From NCBI RefSeq assembly GCF_029227915.1, contig NC_079883.1:4216001-4280000 (forward strand): DNA of 64,000 bases, written 5' to 3'. The notes under the pieces are model-generated. The model was not told the origin of the DNA. It saw only the letters and a list, made by a program, of their open reading frames with translations, and did not search any database. The DNA comes from Hydractinia symbiolongicarpus (lineage: Eukaryota > Cnidaria > Hydrozoa > Anthoathecata > Hydractiniidae). Within the stretch, counting starts at the first letter, position 1. Each line of letters begins with the position of its first letter. A program made the translations under genes and the position numbers. This document shows, one piece after another, positions 1 to 14,148 of the stretch.

Positions 1-544
1 CTCTGCAAGTAAAATATTTTGCAGAATTGTGAAGCGGTACGAGTACGCTTTCGAGGCAACATCGAACTCGTGGGGTTGTTTTAACTCATGAACCCCAAAC
101 TCGAGACAGTGCAACAAAAATTGCTGCATACAAATTACCAGCTTTTAACTTCCTCAAATTCCAATTTAAGAAATTCTTCTTTCAATAAACTTATAATGAT
201 AAAATTCATAAAAAACACAAGAATTAATTTAGTTGAAATTTGTTAACAATATTCAATTTATTTGAGCACAGCACAAGTACAGACAAACCTATTGAGCAAG
301 ATTTAAAAAAAATGTTAAAATTTATAAATAAACAGTTGTAATTTTATGATTTTGGACGAAACATATGGAAATAATAACGTTTGGAAGGCATTGTTTTTCC
401 TACAGAAGCATTTCCTTTCCTTTATGGCTCTGAGTTTAAATTGTGTTGGTGCATTGCGTGAAAAAAAAATTGTAAACTGTTCTTTTGCTCACATTATATA
501 ATTCCTGCCTTTGTGGATGTGTGCTTTTGTGTTTCCACATGTCT
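1..544. other. AT-rich non-coding sequence, no gene seen
   Basis: No open frame with coding character, tRNA-like box or terminal inverted repeat was recognised before the LINE fragment begins near 545. The missing first exon of the Rab1 gene could lie here or beyond the window edge, but nothing supports a placement. Confidence 0.5.
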
Positions 545-1745
545 CCTAAGCAACAGCTTCTGGAAAAGTATTTAGGAAAGAGAAAGAATCTCTATTTTGC
601 CTTTGTAGATTTAGAGAAAGGTTTTTGCTAGAGTGCCATGTAACGTTATTTGGTGAGCTATGAGAAAATTGGGTGTGGATAAGTGGCTAGTTATGATGGG
701 TCCATGTACAGCAATGCTAAAAGTCGTGTCAGGATTAAAAATTCACTTAGTGATGAATTTAGTATAAATGTTAGTATACATTAGGGTTCTGTACTTATCT
801 GTTGTTTGTTATAGTCTTAAAAGCGCTGTTCATGGAGTTCGGAACAGGTTATCCATTGGGAATTATTGTATGGGGATGATTTGGTTCTTATGGCGGAGTC
901 GATAAAATAATTAGTATTAGAAGTGCCAGAAAGGACTGGAAGAGAGAGTGTTAGAGAATACAACAACATCTAAAGTCATGATTAGTAGTTTTGAAGTCAA
1001 GTATGACCTTGTAGTTGAAAATTGGCCCTGTGGAGTTTGCAGAAAAGGGGTTGGTAGTAACTCATTTTTTTGTCAGACTTTTAAGCATTTGGCACATATA
1101 AGAAGTGCAGTGGTATTGGAGGAAGGTTAAGAGCTGACATTCAGTTTTTATGCAGGTGTTGCAAAGGTGAGATTAAAAACAGTAAAGTATTTTCAGCTTT
1201 AATCATGTCCAACAGTGGCTCGTTAGAGAACTTACGTTACTTAGATGATATGTTGGGTAGTGAAGGGAGTGTTAGAAGAAGTGCTGCTTGTAGGATAGGT
1301 TCTACTTGAAAAAAGTGCAGAGAGTTACTTCCTTTGTCAATCGGGGTAAAAAGGTAGTTGTATGAGGCCTGTGTAAGAAGTGTTATGCTGTACGGTAGTG
1401 AGACATAGCAGTAAAGCATGAAGATCTTGACAGTTTAGAAAGGAATGATATGAGAATGGTTAGGTGGATGTCTAATGCCAGTCTGAGAGACAGAAAGAGT
1501 TCAGATAAGCTAAGAAGCAGGCTATGTATTTGTAGCATTAAAGATGTTATCAAGATCAGAAGATTGAGTTGGTTGGGACCCTTAGAAATAATGGAGGACA
1601 ATTGGGTAAGAAAGTGTAGAGACTTTTTGTTTCTGGGGTAAACCCCAGAAGTAAACCGAGAAAGACTTGGCAGAAGGTAATAAGGACAGACTTGATGCAG
1701 AGGAACTTGAGTTTAGGTCTTTACCCCAAGAACTAGAATTGAATG
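545..1745 (+). mobile_element. Decayed non-LTR retrotransposon (LINE), 5'-truncated copy 1
   Basis: Fragments of a reverse transcriptase can be read across several frames: an FAFVDLEK block near 597-620 (palm motif A), a YGDDL block near 866-880 (the catalytic YxDD box, in a shifted frame), and a Cys-rich block at about 1024-1165 beginning WPCGVCRKGVGSNSFFCQ, which resembles a zinc knuckle downstream of the polymerase. The C-terminal tail ([18 protein letters not shown]..., 1441-1640) is shared with the copies at 20373 and 55449. Stops and frameshifts interrupt every domain, so this is an inactive fossil. Of the three tail-bearing copies it is the longest and the only one that still shows the polymerase core. 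Confidence 0.85.
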
Positions 1746-2244
1746 CTTTGTCTTTTTAATAAAGAAGCATGTAAAAAACTTGGTTGAGAGCATAACAAAT
1801 CTGGTTGTGTATATACATAAAAGAAGGAAAGAAAAAAGATTCTTTAGAAGAGTGCTTAAAAAAATGTCCTTATAACTCGTTGCAAATTTTGAACTTTATT
1901 TTTCAAGAGAAAATTAATTGTTGCTTTTATTTAAAAAGGCTGATTAAAGGATGTTAAAGATTTCATAAAAGTTGCAAAAAACTACTATAACTTAAAATGT
2001 TGTCCAAAATACACAGAAAAGAATATTCTAGAATCTGTGTATTGCTAAGTAACACCATTTTTAGATTATTGAATTACTTGAATTATATAGTTATTGTTCT
2101 ATAAACAAAAACAACACAGAAATCCAATGCACTTCTGTTTTTCTTTTTTTCTGTAATTCAAACAATTCTCTTCTGCATTTTAGCACTTCTCTTCATTATC
2201 TTGATACTTCATAACAAAATGGTGTCATTTTATATTTTGTCTCA
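1746..2244. other. Non-coding stretch, nothing recognised
   Basis: AT-rich sequence with only short chance open frames. No repeat was matched to other parts of the window. Confidence 0.4.
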
Positions 2245-2249
2245 CTCAC

Positions 2250-2532
2250 CATGGGCTAATCCAGAAATTCATTTTGGGATTCGATAGCGCAGCAGATGAA
2301 GATTTTTTTAGGGCAAAAAAATACACAGCTTTAGCATATGCACCGTCTTCTTTTTTAGTAAAGAACATAGTTTCTATCTAGTCTGTGGTTTGAAGAGTCT
2401 AAAAATATCCAGAAAAAAAGTAATAAAGCAACTCTCAACCATTTTAAGTTACGTCTCTCTAACTTGGACGCCCAAATTAGATGTAACCAAAATCGGTATA
2501 CCGATGTCTAAATTGGCCTGGATCAGCCCTTG
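2250..2532. mobile_element. Short non-autonomous element, family A copy 1 (5-bp target duplication)
   Basis: It is related along its length to the copy at 19496-19767. Both begin near GGGCTAATCCAGAAATT, share an internal block around AAAATCGGTATA-CGATGT, and end near ATYAGCCC. This copy is flanked by the 5-bp direct repeat CTCAC (2245-2249 and 2533-2537), and the other copy by a different 5-bp repeat. That pattern indicates insertion with a 5-bp duplication. Both ends read CAKGGGCTAAT in inverted orientation, so it is probably a MITE of a cut-and-paste transposon. The superfamily is not assigned. Confidence 0.75.
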
Positions 2533-2537
2533 CTCAC

Positions 2538-3055
2538 ATTTTTGATAGTTTGATCATTAAGAAAGATTATTTCTTTGTTGAAGTTCATGCTATTTCAATT
2601 GTTTAAAGTGGACCTAAAATTGTATAAACTCTAGGATGGTAAAAGAAAAACATGTTTAGTTTAGAGGCCAGTATGGTACAAATTTCTGCGAATCACAAAA
2701 TATGCATCTTACATGTAATATTTTTAATAACAGATTATTTATTTTTGTGACCTTTGATTCTTAAATTAAGGTCAAAGTGACAGTGTCAATGAGAATATTT
2801 TGTTTGGTAATTTACTAACATGTTTGATGTATTTTGGTGCTCATAAAACAAAAAAATCTGAAATATGTGACAAAATGAAACATTATTTGTGTTGTAAATT
2901 TATGAAAATTTAGACCTTGTGACCAACTTTGATCTATTCATCTACTTTTACTACTTTTATCTATTTTTGATGTTTTAGAGTTCTTGCAGTCATTTCTGTT
3001 AGTCATTATCTTTCATGTATCATTATATATGATATGCATGTTATGGTTGCGTTAA
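2538..3055. other. Non-coding stretch between two short elements
   Basis: AT-rich sequence with no exon, RNA gene or clear repeat recognised. Confidence 0.4.
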
Positions 3056-3059
3056 TTAA

Positions 3060-3400
3060 AGGGGCTACGGAACAGCTGTTGGTTTTCAACTTTAGTGACT
3101 TACACGAAAGTCGAACTGATGGCGGCGGGAAAAAAAATGGCTATTTTTCCTGCATGTAATGTATATTTATAGACTCTAACATATAGATGATATATCTAGA
3201 ATTTTTATCTTCTCCAGCCTTGGTTTTGTTTCATCCAGAATGAGTCTTGCTACAATATTTCTTTGTAATATACTTTTCGAAAAAAAATGTTGAACCAGTG
3301 AGCAAAGTGAGCTGGTCTGTTCATTGGGCAAATGCATTTGCCAGATTTTTAATATGTGCAATAAACGGAATGTGAGCATTTTAACCAGTTCGTAGCCCCT
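3060..3400. mobile_element. TTAA-flanked MITE (piggyBac-like), 341 bp
   Basis: The ends are inverted: the left end reads AGGGGCTACGGAACAGCTG and the right end CCAGTTCGTAGCCCCT, with ten terminal bases pairing perfectly and partial pairing beyond. Both sides are bordered by TTAA (3056-3059 and 3401-3404), the target site of piggyBac transposases. There is no coding capacity, so it would depend on a transposase supplied in trans. Confidence 0.75.
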
Positions 3401-3690
3401 TTAAGCTTTAAATCTGGTTACCAGATATATATTTTTTGCAACATATTTTGATGTATGAGTAAGGCTGCAACTTGTCACTTGGGACTTACAATTATAATAT
3501 ATTTTTATTATAATTGTATTTCACCATAAGTTATAAATATATATAAGAAGGCCTATCATCTGTCACAAATGTATAAATGTATAGTACAAAGCATTGTGTT
3601 CACACCTCGTTTAAACTATACAAAGTTTCACTTTTATTCAACCTGTTCTGCTATCAAGTGAATTGGGTGGTGTCACCAGCACTCTGAATT

Positions 3691-3731
3691 CACGACGGCA
3701 TTCAGCTTTTGCCGTAGTGAATGCCGTTGTG
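3691..3731. repeat. Short hairpin, 14-bp stem
   Basis: CACGACGGCATTCA (3691-3704) and TGAATGCCGTTGTG (3718-3731) are complementary except for one G-T pair, around a 13-nt loop. It lies about 400 bp upstream of the first recognised Rab1 exon. It may be a relic of a palindromic element; a function is not apparent. Confidence 0.6.
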
Positions 3732-4123
3732 TTGCGTTGACCTCCAACATTTTTTGCTAATTTAGAAGACTGTGGTGTACATATAATGTAGTAAAATCAT
3801 CTAACTGTGAAAGGGTTTGTGTTTTTTTTGTTTTGTTTTTTAAATTCTTGTATCCACTGTAGTATTTTTTGTACTGCTCAGGCTTTGCTTATTCTCTGCT
3901 CCCCAGCATTATGCTTGTTCCCTACAGGCAAGGTTATTATATATCAGTAATTATGTCAATGTTTTTAACAGTGAGCTCATCTAGTCACAATTTAATTGAT
4001 TCAAATAGAAAATATGTATAGCATCCACGCATCCACCAGTTGATTGTGTTTGGTAGACCTGCTTGTCAATCTGGTCTAAGAGTGTACATAACAAGTGTTT
4101 AGTGTAATTACTTTCTTTTTTAG

Positions 4124-6163
<2,040 letters not shown>

Positions 6164-8403
6164 GCTTTTTCACTCTTGTGTATTCATTTCTAAATACAAC
6201 TGTTGTTTTATACTGAGAGCATCTAGAAGGTAAGGTGCAAGCAACGCAAAAAATTTTGTAGTCATGGCGACGAGGAGTGGTGCCAATACCACTTCATGTT
6301 AAGTTGTCTACAGAGTTTCGTATTTTGTTTATGTATTCCTGCAAAAATCTTCCGTCTGTTAATCCTACTTGTAATTCTTGAGAATTTTGTTTTATAAAAT
6401 GTTACCTTGTTTTGTACCCAAGCTTTGTTGTTGTGTCTAAGCTTCTTTTGAACACGTCAGGGTGCCAGTCGATTGTATATATATAATAGTGCAAAAATTT
6501 TCATTAATGCTATATTATTTTCTTTTAAATTGTTGTAATGCTGCTATAGAATATAAACTTGGGAATATCGAACGATATAATAGTTTATTTACCTGGTTTT
6601 GTTTTTGACAAACATTCTTTTGCTTGAAAGCTTATAACAGCTGGGTTCAATTAACCATTACCCACACAAAATATTCTGTCTCTTTCTGATGGCTAGGCAG
6701 CTACTAGTTATTATCATAGTTACAAACTTTTTTGCGGTTTTACTAACTCTGGTGTGGCTTGTCAGCAAGAATTAACCTAGATAGCTATGTTAAAGTTGCA
6801 AACCAAGTTGCAGATCTTGAGTTATTGGTTCGTAAGCAAAAAGTTAAGAGACCTGGGACGAGCAAACGAGTGTCATTTCGGCAAAAATTTATGTTAAACA
6901 TTCACCTTTATATTATCTATATATTGATAAAGTTTGAATGTACATCCCTTAACAGGTCTAAAATTACTGATGACACAAAATGTCAAAATTAATGTCATAT
7001 TTTATGCAGCATAATTAAATCTGAAATTCTTTAAATGTGAATATCTTAAGAACGAGAAGAGCTTTTTAAAAAATTTAAAAAAACACTTTCGTGGTTCTAG
7101 AAAATCGGATTTTCATCTTATCACAGACTAGTTTTTATATGGGAATAAACCTTAGCGTATTTTTCAAAAACAGCGAAAACCGCAAAAATTTCTTCTGCAA
7201 ACATTTTCTTCCCAAAGTAGTTAGCATAATTTCCTTAGTGTTATCTGGCAAAACTAGCTACAAAAACACACAGCACCAATTTTGTCAGATAAATCTTGGA
7301 TCTTTACAGAGCAAAAATAAGTTTCGCGATTCGATAAAATAAACTAAATCGCAATTGATGATCTGATATTGACTCTTAGTGCAGAAATATTTTTCTTGTC
7401 ACTTGATCCTCTTTAGCGCTAATTCCATCACTAGTACTTTGGTGAAAATTTTCTACCAAAAAATGCATTTTTTTAAATTTTCGAAAGCTGGTTTAAATGC
7501 TTACCCTGGTCTACCAACCTCACGCGATCAAGTTCAGGGATATCTATTTCACTATCTTCCTTGGGCTGTTTTAAAAATTCAACCTTGCGTAGCCAGGGAC
7601 GGAGTGCATGATGAGGTTATTGATAGATTCATTTAGACTCGTTTGAATTTTATTTTATTTATCTTAGGATTTTATGACAACAACATACCTTCGAAAGAGT
7701 GTCATTGTCTTTCCCAATAATTTTGCATACTAAAATCGGCTTATTACTTCATTTTTTCTCTATATTCTCGTTCGAACAGACTTCGAGAGGCAGCCGTAGT
7801 CAATAAGAATTTCTTGTCGGGACCATTATTACTCGGGCCACAAGTTTAAAATAAAGTTGAAACAACATTCGCGCGAACGAGTCCCGCTATTGGGAATCCA
7901 ACTTCTTGAATTAGTATACGTTTTTCTTATCACACGATGCTATTTAGTTATGCGACCTTATACGACGCCTACTATTAACTTATGACAACATCGTTTCAGA
8001 ACACATAACTGGCATCATGAAGGTCAGAAGATATGTTGTATGCAACGATGCGTTTTAGTTCTTTTCAAGAATAGATATGCAGTGAAATATCCCTAAAACA
8101 GAAACTATTAATTATGACGTTATCCAAAATTTTATAATGGTTCTATGACTTCAAATAAGGATTCAGATATAATATCACATTATCATGACAAAACTGAAGT
8201 TTTTAGAGCAATATAATATTCCGGATTTTAATTTAATATTTTGGATTTTATTTAGAGAAAGCTCGGCTATATAAAGGGATTGATCGTAACTTTCAGTTCC
8301 CAATTGAGGTACTTAACGAACAGAAGTATTTACGAAATAAGCCAAATTTGTTCTACCTTTTGCTAAGGAACTTAGGGATAAGAATCATTTTTAGTATCGA
8401 CCT
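6164..8403. other. Rab1 3' UTR and intergenic DNA
   Basis: The first few hundred bases after the Rab1 stop are presumably its 3' UTR; no canonical AATAAA was found close by. The rest is AT-rich with short open frames (for example 6759-6992 and 7379-7636) that show no family motif and no splice partners. I regard these as chance. Confidence 0.45.
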
Positions 8404-8578
8404 CTTTTCTTCGGATAAGGTCTATTAGGGTCCTCACTTTGCAAGACAACTCCCTGTAACATCCAACGGCCAACACAGTGTGCCATCTCAACAGTTTCCC
8501 TAACAGGGATTGTGTCAAGCTGAGGCTATGATATCAAACACTCGCCCACATTAAATCGCAGCCAAGGGGACAAACATT
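8404..8578 (-). mobile_element. SINE family 1, partial copy
   Basis: It aligns with the copy at 29398-29640 through shared blocks such as GACAACTCCCTG, ACAGTGTGCCATCTC and GCCCACATT, then breaks off at AAGGGGA before the tRNA-like head. Read on the minus strand it is the body of a tRNA-derived SINE that has lost its promoter region. Confidence 0.7.
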
Positions 8579-10330
8579 TTGTAGACAGTGAGTTGTTAAA
8601 TTAAGACTAAAAAAAGTTCTATGTCGCGCTGCGATATGACAGCCAAGTTGTACTAATTTATGATTTGCCAGGCGACATTTGCTCTGAAGTGTTTAGCGTT
8701 TCTGTAGCTGACATGAGCATGGTTCGATGTTGTTCAGGAATTACGTTTTTTTCTATATTTGGATCGACGCGAAGAAAAAGGAAGAACTTCTTCTTAGCGC
8801 TGCCTTCAACATAAAAAAGCAAAAAGGGGTGCTGGGGCGCAGAGTGCTAAAGTTCCTGTATTGTACAAGCTCAAGTCTTACCTAATTTTTTTTGGTCGAT
8901 TATCGTGAAGAGCAAACTAATGTAGAGACTGGTGCGCCAATCAAAATTACAGTATCGACGTTCTTATAATTCTTGTTAATCTTTTTTTACTCACCTCAGG
9001 TTGGTTGCAGCTTACAGCGTGTTAAAAAAAAGTTTGTACAAATGGTTTAAAAAACAAGAAAAATAATCTAAATTCGCTGAAGATAAGATTTTCCCTTCGA
9101 TTTACCTATCACATGTGTATTCAACTTCATCGAAAATTTATTTCCTACGAAAGGTACAATCTGGAACACTGTATAATTTATAAAGCATTCAATTAAACAT
9201 TAACACCTTATTTTCTTCGCCAAAGACTCCAACCAAGGTGTCCACTCAAAAGTTGCAATGGATTTTTCTGACGTTCATGACATTTTTAAGCTAAAAATCC
9301 TGACATTTTTGAAAAACATATTAAAATGAAAAGAATATGCACTAGGGAGCTTAGTGGAAAGTTAAAATTTCTGACCTCTTCCTGAAATATCATAAAAAGA
9401 CCAAATTTTCCTGACATTTTGCCTACATTTTTAAAATTTGTGACACAGTGACCTTCGTCCCAAGGACTTCTCTACGCCTGATATTCTGACAGGACGGCAA
9501 ATCAAACCCTCAAGGTTGCCGGATATAGGTTTTTAACGATAAGGATGCGAATTAACACAAATAACCACACAAATTTATATCCAAATCAGCGGAGGAATCG
9601 CCATCTCTATTGTTAACGACGAGTTATCGACTGCAGAATTCTACAATTAGCATAGTCAGCGAAAGAAAATAAAATTTCAGTTTTAGAAGTTCACGAGGTG
9701 AAACTAAAGGTGAAACACTAAAAACGCATAAAAAACATTCCATATTGTGGAGATTATGCTAAAATTTTAGGAGGAAACGAAGAATTAGCAATGCTTATTT
9801 CGACTGTTACTATTTGAGAATTGATGTCAGCACAAAAGAAACCAACATTTTTTAGGTTCAAAGATTTTAGGTGTGACCGCCCTGTATAAACAAAATGCGA
9901 GGCCCCGTTAAAAAATAGTTAATTTATGCAAACAATTTTTTGTTCCAAAATTTTGTTGAAAACGTTTTCAAAAATTAAATTTCGCGAATAAGGGATTTGA
10001 CAAAAATTCGCTAGAACATTTTCTTCCGAATGGCGATAGTGGCAATAAAAGCATTTCGTGTGAAGCCAAAAATTGCGAAATTGTTAACTTAATTTTCGCG
10101 AAAATTTATTCCATTAATGTAATATCTTGAACAACAAAAATACCGCATGTGTCCACCTTCGGGTTTAAAGAAACCACTGTAACAAGCTGTCCTCGAAGTG
10201 TTCTGTTTACAGAGGTTCGACTGTATTGCACATGATAAAACACCAGATGTCTTATTATTATCTGCAAATTCATATTCTTTACATTTCAAAAAAAACCGTG
10301 CTTTTTTAGAACAGGAAAAATTACTAAACT
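8579..10330. other. Intergenic DNA between Rab1 and eIF5
   Basis: No gene was recognised. A diffuse repeated motif, CCTGACATTTT, occurs several times between 9270 and 9430. Sequences of the type TTCGCGAAAAT recur near 10080 and again near 10735-10785, 24830 and 25075, suggesting worn copies of a dispersed element. Confidence 0.45.
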
Positions 10331-10336
10331 TTTATT
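10331..10336 (-). promoter_or_regulatory. Probable polyadenylation signal of eIF5
   Basis: AATAAA on the minus strand, about 65 nt after the eIF5 stop codon. A second AATAAA overlaps the stop codon itself. Confidence 0.5.
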
Positions 10337-10401
10337 CTTTTTAACAAATTGTGAACTACTCTTTAATAAATTCAAGACAGGAACAAACGTTCAACATTTA
10401 T

Positions 10402-12424
10402 TTAGATATCATCGATATCAAGATCATCTTCTTCGGCAGGAGGGGGAGGGGCTTTTTTCATGGCTTCTTCTTTCAACACGGCTGCTTCTGAACGATTCGT
10501 ATAAACAACTTCAACTTCGTCTTCTTCGTCGGACTCTTCGTCAGCAGTTTTCAACCAATCAATAAAAGGTTTGGCTTTAGCATGAATTTGTTCAGATACG
10601 CTCTTTTTTACGTATTTTTTGGACACCTAAACAAAAACGCAACTGCAGTAACGTCATTGTACCCAATACAATCCCCCCAAAATTATATTGCCACCGAAGG
10701 AAACGGGAAGGAAACGGGAAGGACAAGAATACCCATATTCGCGATCTGGAAAGATCAATTCGCAAAAATAAATCTTCGCGAAATTACTATGAAACTTATA
10801 GTATATATATATTAGTACTATATATTTTTTAAAAAAGTATTATATTCTCAAAGAACAATGAGTCATTTGTGGTTAAAATGGTTCGTTCGCGAAACATAAA
10901 ATGACTGATTCGTAAAAATTAATGTTAGTGTACAAAAACACAGACGTTTAGCCTCACCTTTGAACCCCATTCGAGGAGCACTTCCTCTTCTACAAGGTCG
11001 TTGTCGTAAAACGATTTCAAAATATGAGCAACCTTGGGCATCAGCTTATTAGGAAAGTACTGTCCAACCAACAGTTCAAAAGCACCCATAAAGTGTTTTT
11101 GTGCTTTCTGGTTGTTGGCCAAAAAGTGCAAAAGCAAAACTCGATATTGCGTTATCTGCGCAAGAATGTTGTCACTAAACAACAGCTCTGCCAATGCGAT
11201 AACAGCTTTATCTTTGATATCCAAACGTTCGGCTTCTGCAACGATGTCCTTACTTGGGATATTCTCCGTACCTGCTCTAATCTTATTCTAAATAGTTACA
11301 AAAACCATATAGCTAAATGTAAAGCAGAAATTGCAAGAAAGAAAGTTTCACCGAAACTAAAAATTACCTTAACGAACTTAAAGAACAAGTTAAAGCGCTC
11401 TTCTACAGATTTCTCCAAATCATCATGGTAAGTCAATCCTTTCACACCATCTCCAAGTTGTTCCATACGCTTCTGTACAGCTTCTTTACTGGTATCCTCA
11501 CTCCAGTCATCTATTGATGTATCATTTGCTGGAATGTCATCACTCCAACCATCAAACCCAGATTCTTCGGTTGGACTTGCGTCACCGTTTTCCTGACTAC
11601 CCTTCTCTTTTCGAAGCTTTTTCCTGTTTACAGCAAGACAGAATAGTGCAAGTACCATATTTTTAAAAGTTAAGAAATGCTTATACTACAGTTTACTTAC
11701 AATTTCTGAGGAGTAGCAGAGTCATCAATAGGTGGGTTTTTCACAATAAATGTTGCCAAGCGATGTCGCATATCAATTAGGCTGCTGTTTCCACATGCGG
11801 AACAGACTGATGTGATTTTTTCTTTTTTAGGCTGTACCACCTATAAAAAAAGTCAAACTGCATTTACTCACCACCCATTAAATGTGACAAACCTCTAATA
11901 TATTTATTTTATGTGGATAAAATTCACGAAAATGTTGTTTTATACAACGTATTACTTAAGTTTTTGGTATCCAGTGACAATTTTAAAAAATAAATTCAAA
12001 TTTCCTTCTTTGAGGATGAGGCAGCATTCACAAAATACAATGGTAAAAAAACCATCTAAATAAAATCAATTAAAAATTCACTTACAAATGTAGTTTCAGG
12101 GTTGTCGCATGATTCACACAAAACAAATTTCTCTATGAAGGAATCCAAGATTTCCTGTAGCTTCTCACTAGTATGAGAGCCATTTACAATATAACGATCA
12201 TTTTTCTTATCAATTTGCGTCTGAGCACCAAGTTCACAACCAAAAAACTTTGTTGGATAGGCTGGTGGACGATATAATGCTTTACCAATTTCAGCCATGT
12301 TGACAATAACCGTTTTAATGCCATTACCCTTCCCCTCAACTTTCGCTATGATTCTCGGCATTTTATAGCGGTAGAATTGATCAGTAACTTTGCGGTTGAC
12401 GTTGAGCATGATGACAGCGGACAA
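10402..12424 (-). CDS. EIF5: Eukaryotic translation initiation factor 5 (eIF5)
   Basis: Five coding exons on the minus strand: 12424-12086, 11840-11701, 11623-11368, 11287-10958 and 10626-10402. All junctions keep frame and give 429 residues, against 431 in human. eIF5 is the GTPase-activating protein for eIF2 in the 43S preinitiation complex and helps enforce start-codon choice. The N-terminal domain contains [10 protein letters not shown], whose arginine is the known catalytic finger in this family. A zinc-binding C4 set is visible at residues 103, 106, 126 and 129. An acidic linker follows ([11 protein letters not shown]), then an all-helical W2/MIF4G-like C-terminal domain, ending in acidic segments (EESDEEDE and DDLDIDDI) typical of eIF5 binding to eIF2-beta and eIF3. 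The start at [11 protein letters not shown] is the first ATG; the ATG five codons later (MLNVNR) is closer to other animals and is a possible alternative start. Confidence 0.97.
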
Positions 12425-12593
12425 TTCAGCTTAATGAGTTTATTTATATATTCTTTTGGTTTATTATACTTTCTGGAAACACTTTTTAAATGGTGCTTAC
12501 TGCATTTGCCCCGGCTATAAAATTGAAGCTCCTTATGCAACAAATTTTGTCTCTTATTGTATAAACACTCAGTTTCTTTTTCTATACTAGAAA

Positions 12594-13088
12594 TCATGCA
12601 AGCAGTTCTATGCCAATGTAAAAATCGGCTTCTTCTGGGTAAAATGCTGTATTCAATGGACGACGAAATCTTGGCTGATTCTTTTGATGGCCGTATGTTA
12701 TAACCTAAACAAAAAAGTTGAAATTACTTAACTTTTCGGAAAACTGTATAGCAACAGGAAGATACGGTTAAAATGTCTAAACTCTTCTTTAAAATGGAGA
12801 TTTCTATTGCAGAAGTATATACTTTCACAATCAGGGTTACAAAAACACAAAAGCATTTTTAATATATAAAAAAATGATTATAAGGAAATAAAGCTCAAAA
12901 GGCCAAAATGTTAAGAATAAGGCTAAGTGCCAGCAGTTTATTTTTGTTCTGCCTTCTCTAATGACAATTATGATGTGCAGTCAAACACAAAACAGCTACA
13001 TTAAATATTACCTTTAAACCAGAACAACATGTACCTTTACCTTCAAATACCAAAAAGTGATGACCTGATGATTGATAAGTTGATGTAC
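12594..13088 (-). CDS. Last two exons of an unidentified gene, just upstream of eIF5
   Basis: Two minus-strand blocks look like real exons. 13088-13012 is flanked by a TTTTAG acceptor and an AAG|GTAATA donor; 12704-12594 has a TTGTTTAG acceptor and ends in TGA. They join in frame to give a C-terminus containing TSTYQSSGHHFLVFEGKG, then TCCSGLK|VITYG, then PRFRRPLNTAFYPEEADFYI and GIELLA-stop. The first exon begins in mid-codon, so upstream exons are missing. A short coding-like stretch at about 13565-13607 (NNFVNVYDLQRVNDEY) does not join in phase and is left out. I do not recognise the family. The stop lies only 169 bp upstream of the eIF5 start on the same strand, so the two genes are packed closely in tandem. 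Confidence 0.55.
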
Positions 13089-13681
13089 CTAAAATATTTA
13101 GTGACAAAATAAGGACTTAAAAGGTTTGGATAAAAAGTGTCCTTTCTCACAACATACAGGAGAATATGGTCAATCCTTTGCATGAAACGTATGTAGCAAC
13201 TTTAACATTTCATCTTTCTTATAGATCCAGCATAGCTTTTGAGCAGGATTTTTTAATAATTATTTTTTCAGCGATAGTAAATAAGTTTATTCAAACATTA
13301 AAAAATATTTTTAATCCTATCAAATAGTATAAAAAACTATTTGAATTCACTTTCTTCAATAATGCTATTCTTAACTCAAACTTTTGTCTTTCGAGAATAG
13401 TTTATGTCAGGGCGACAGAAAAATCTCTTTTAGATAAACAAGTTGGCTTCAGCATAGTAGTACTATCCCATGTAGAGATTCTGTAGTTTTGTAAAAGAGA
13501 TTTGAAATGTAATAAATGGTAATAAGAAACAAGAATGCTAAGCATACTCATCATTTACTCTTTGGAGGTCATAAACATTCACAAAGTTGTTCCTTTATAC
13601 TCAAGAAAATAAATTCACTTAAGGTGATGAGTGTTGTGCATTAAGTTGAATGTTCAATATTTAAAGTAATTAAGCTTTGTA
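13089..13681. other. Non-coding or intronic sequence upstream of the unidentified gene
   Basis: If the unidentified gene continues upstream on the minus strand, this is intron plus unrecognised exons. No reliable exon could be defined. Confidence 0.35.
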
Positions 13682-14139
13682 CGAGGGTGCCGATAAGCCG
13701 CATACGCTGTAAAAAGTGCGGGCGTTTTCGGGCGAGTTCAAGTATTTGCCCAAAAAAACCCGCATAGTCCCGAACAATGCCCAAAAAAAAAAGATTCACC
13801 ATAAATGACTCTCGAAGAATTATTTAAAAAAGTATAAAAATTAAAATGAACTAACTATATGGTAGCTAAGTTCTTAAAAGAACTGTTTTTTATGGTTTTT
13901 GATAAGATTTACTTGATAAATAACTTATATATAAACTTTATTACCTCCTTTCTCTTCAAGCGGGTTCTTTCAACTGTCGTCCGCCATGTTTATGTTACAA
14001 GGTGTTGCATTTCGGGAATGTTCCGGGCGAGTTCGGGAAAGTGCGGGCGGTTTCGGCGGACAACCGTCAATTTAATTCGAAAAGTCACCCGAACTCGCCC
14101 TTATATATGCGGGCGTTTGCGGCTTATCGGCACCCTCTT
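13682..14139. mobile_element. GC-richer MITE with 9-bp target duplication
   Basis: Terminal inverted repeats GAGGGTGCCGATAAGCCGCA (13683-13702) and its exact complement ending at 14137 bound a 458-bp element. The 9-bp direct repeat AGCTTTGTA flanks it at 13673-13681 and 14140-14148. Inside each end are several repeats of GGGCG-GTTCGGG type. A 9-bp duplication and subterminal repeats suggest a Mutator-like (MULE) derivative, but this is inferred from structure alone. The open frame at 13859-14188 runs across it and is not a gene. Confidence 0.85.
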
Positions 14140-14148
14140 AGCTTTGTA

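Noticed and set aside
3779-3790. ATG TA|GTAAAA as the first exon of Rab1
   Set aside because: It would fit the phase, but gives only Met-Tyr before the DYLFK block, has a weak donor, and lacks the usual N-terminal residues.
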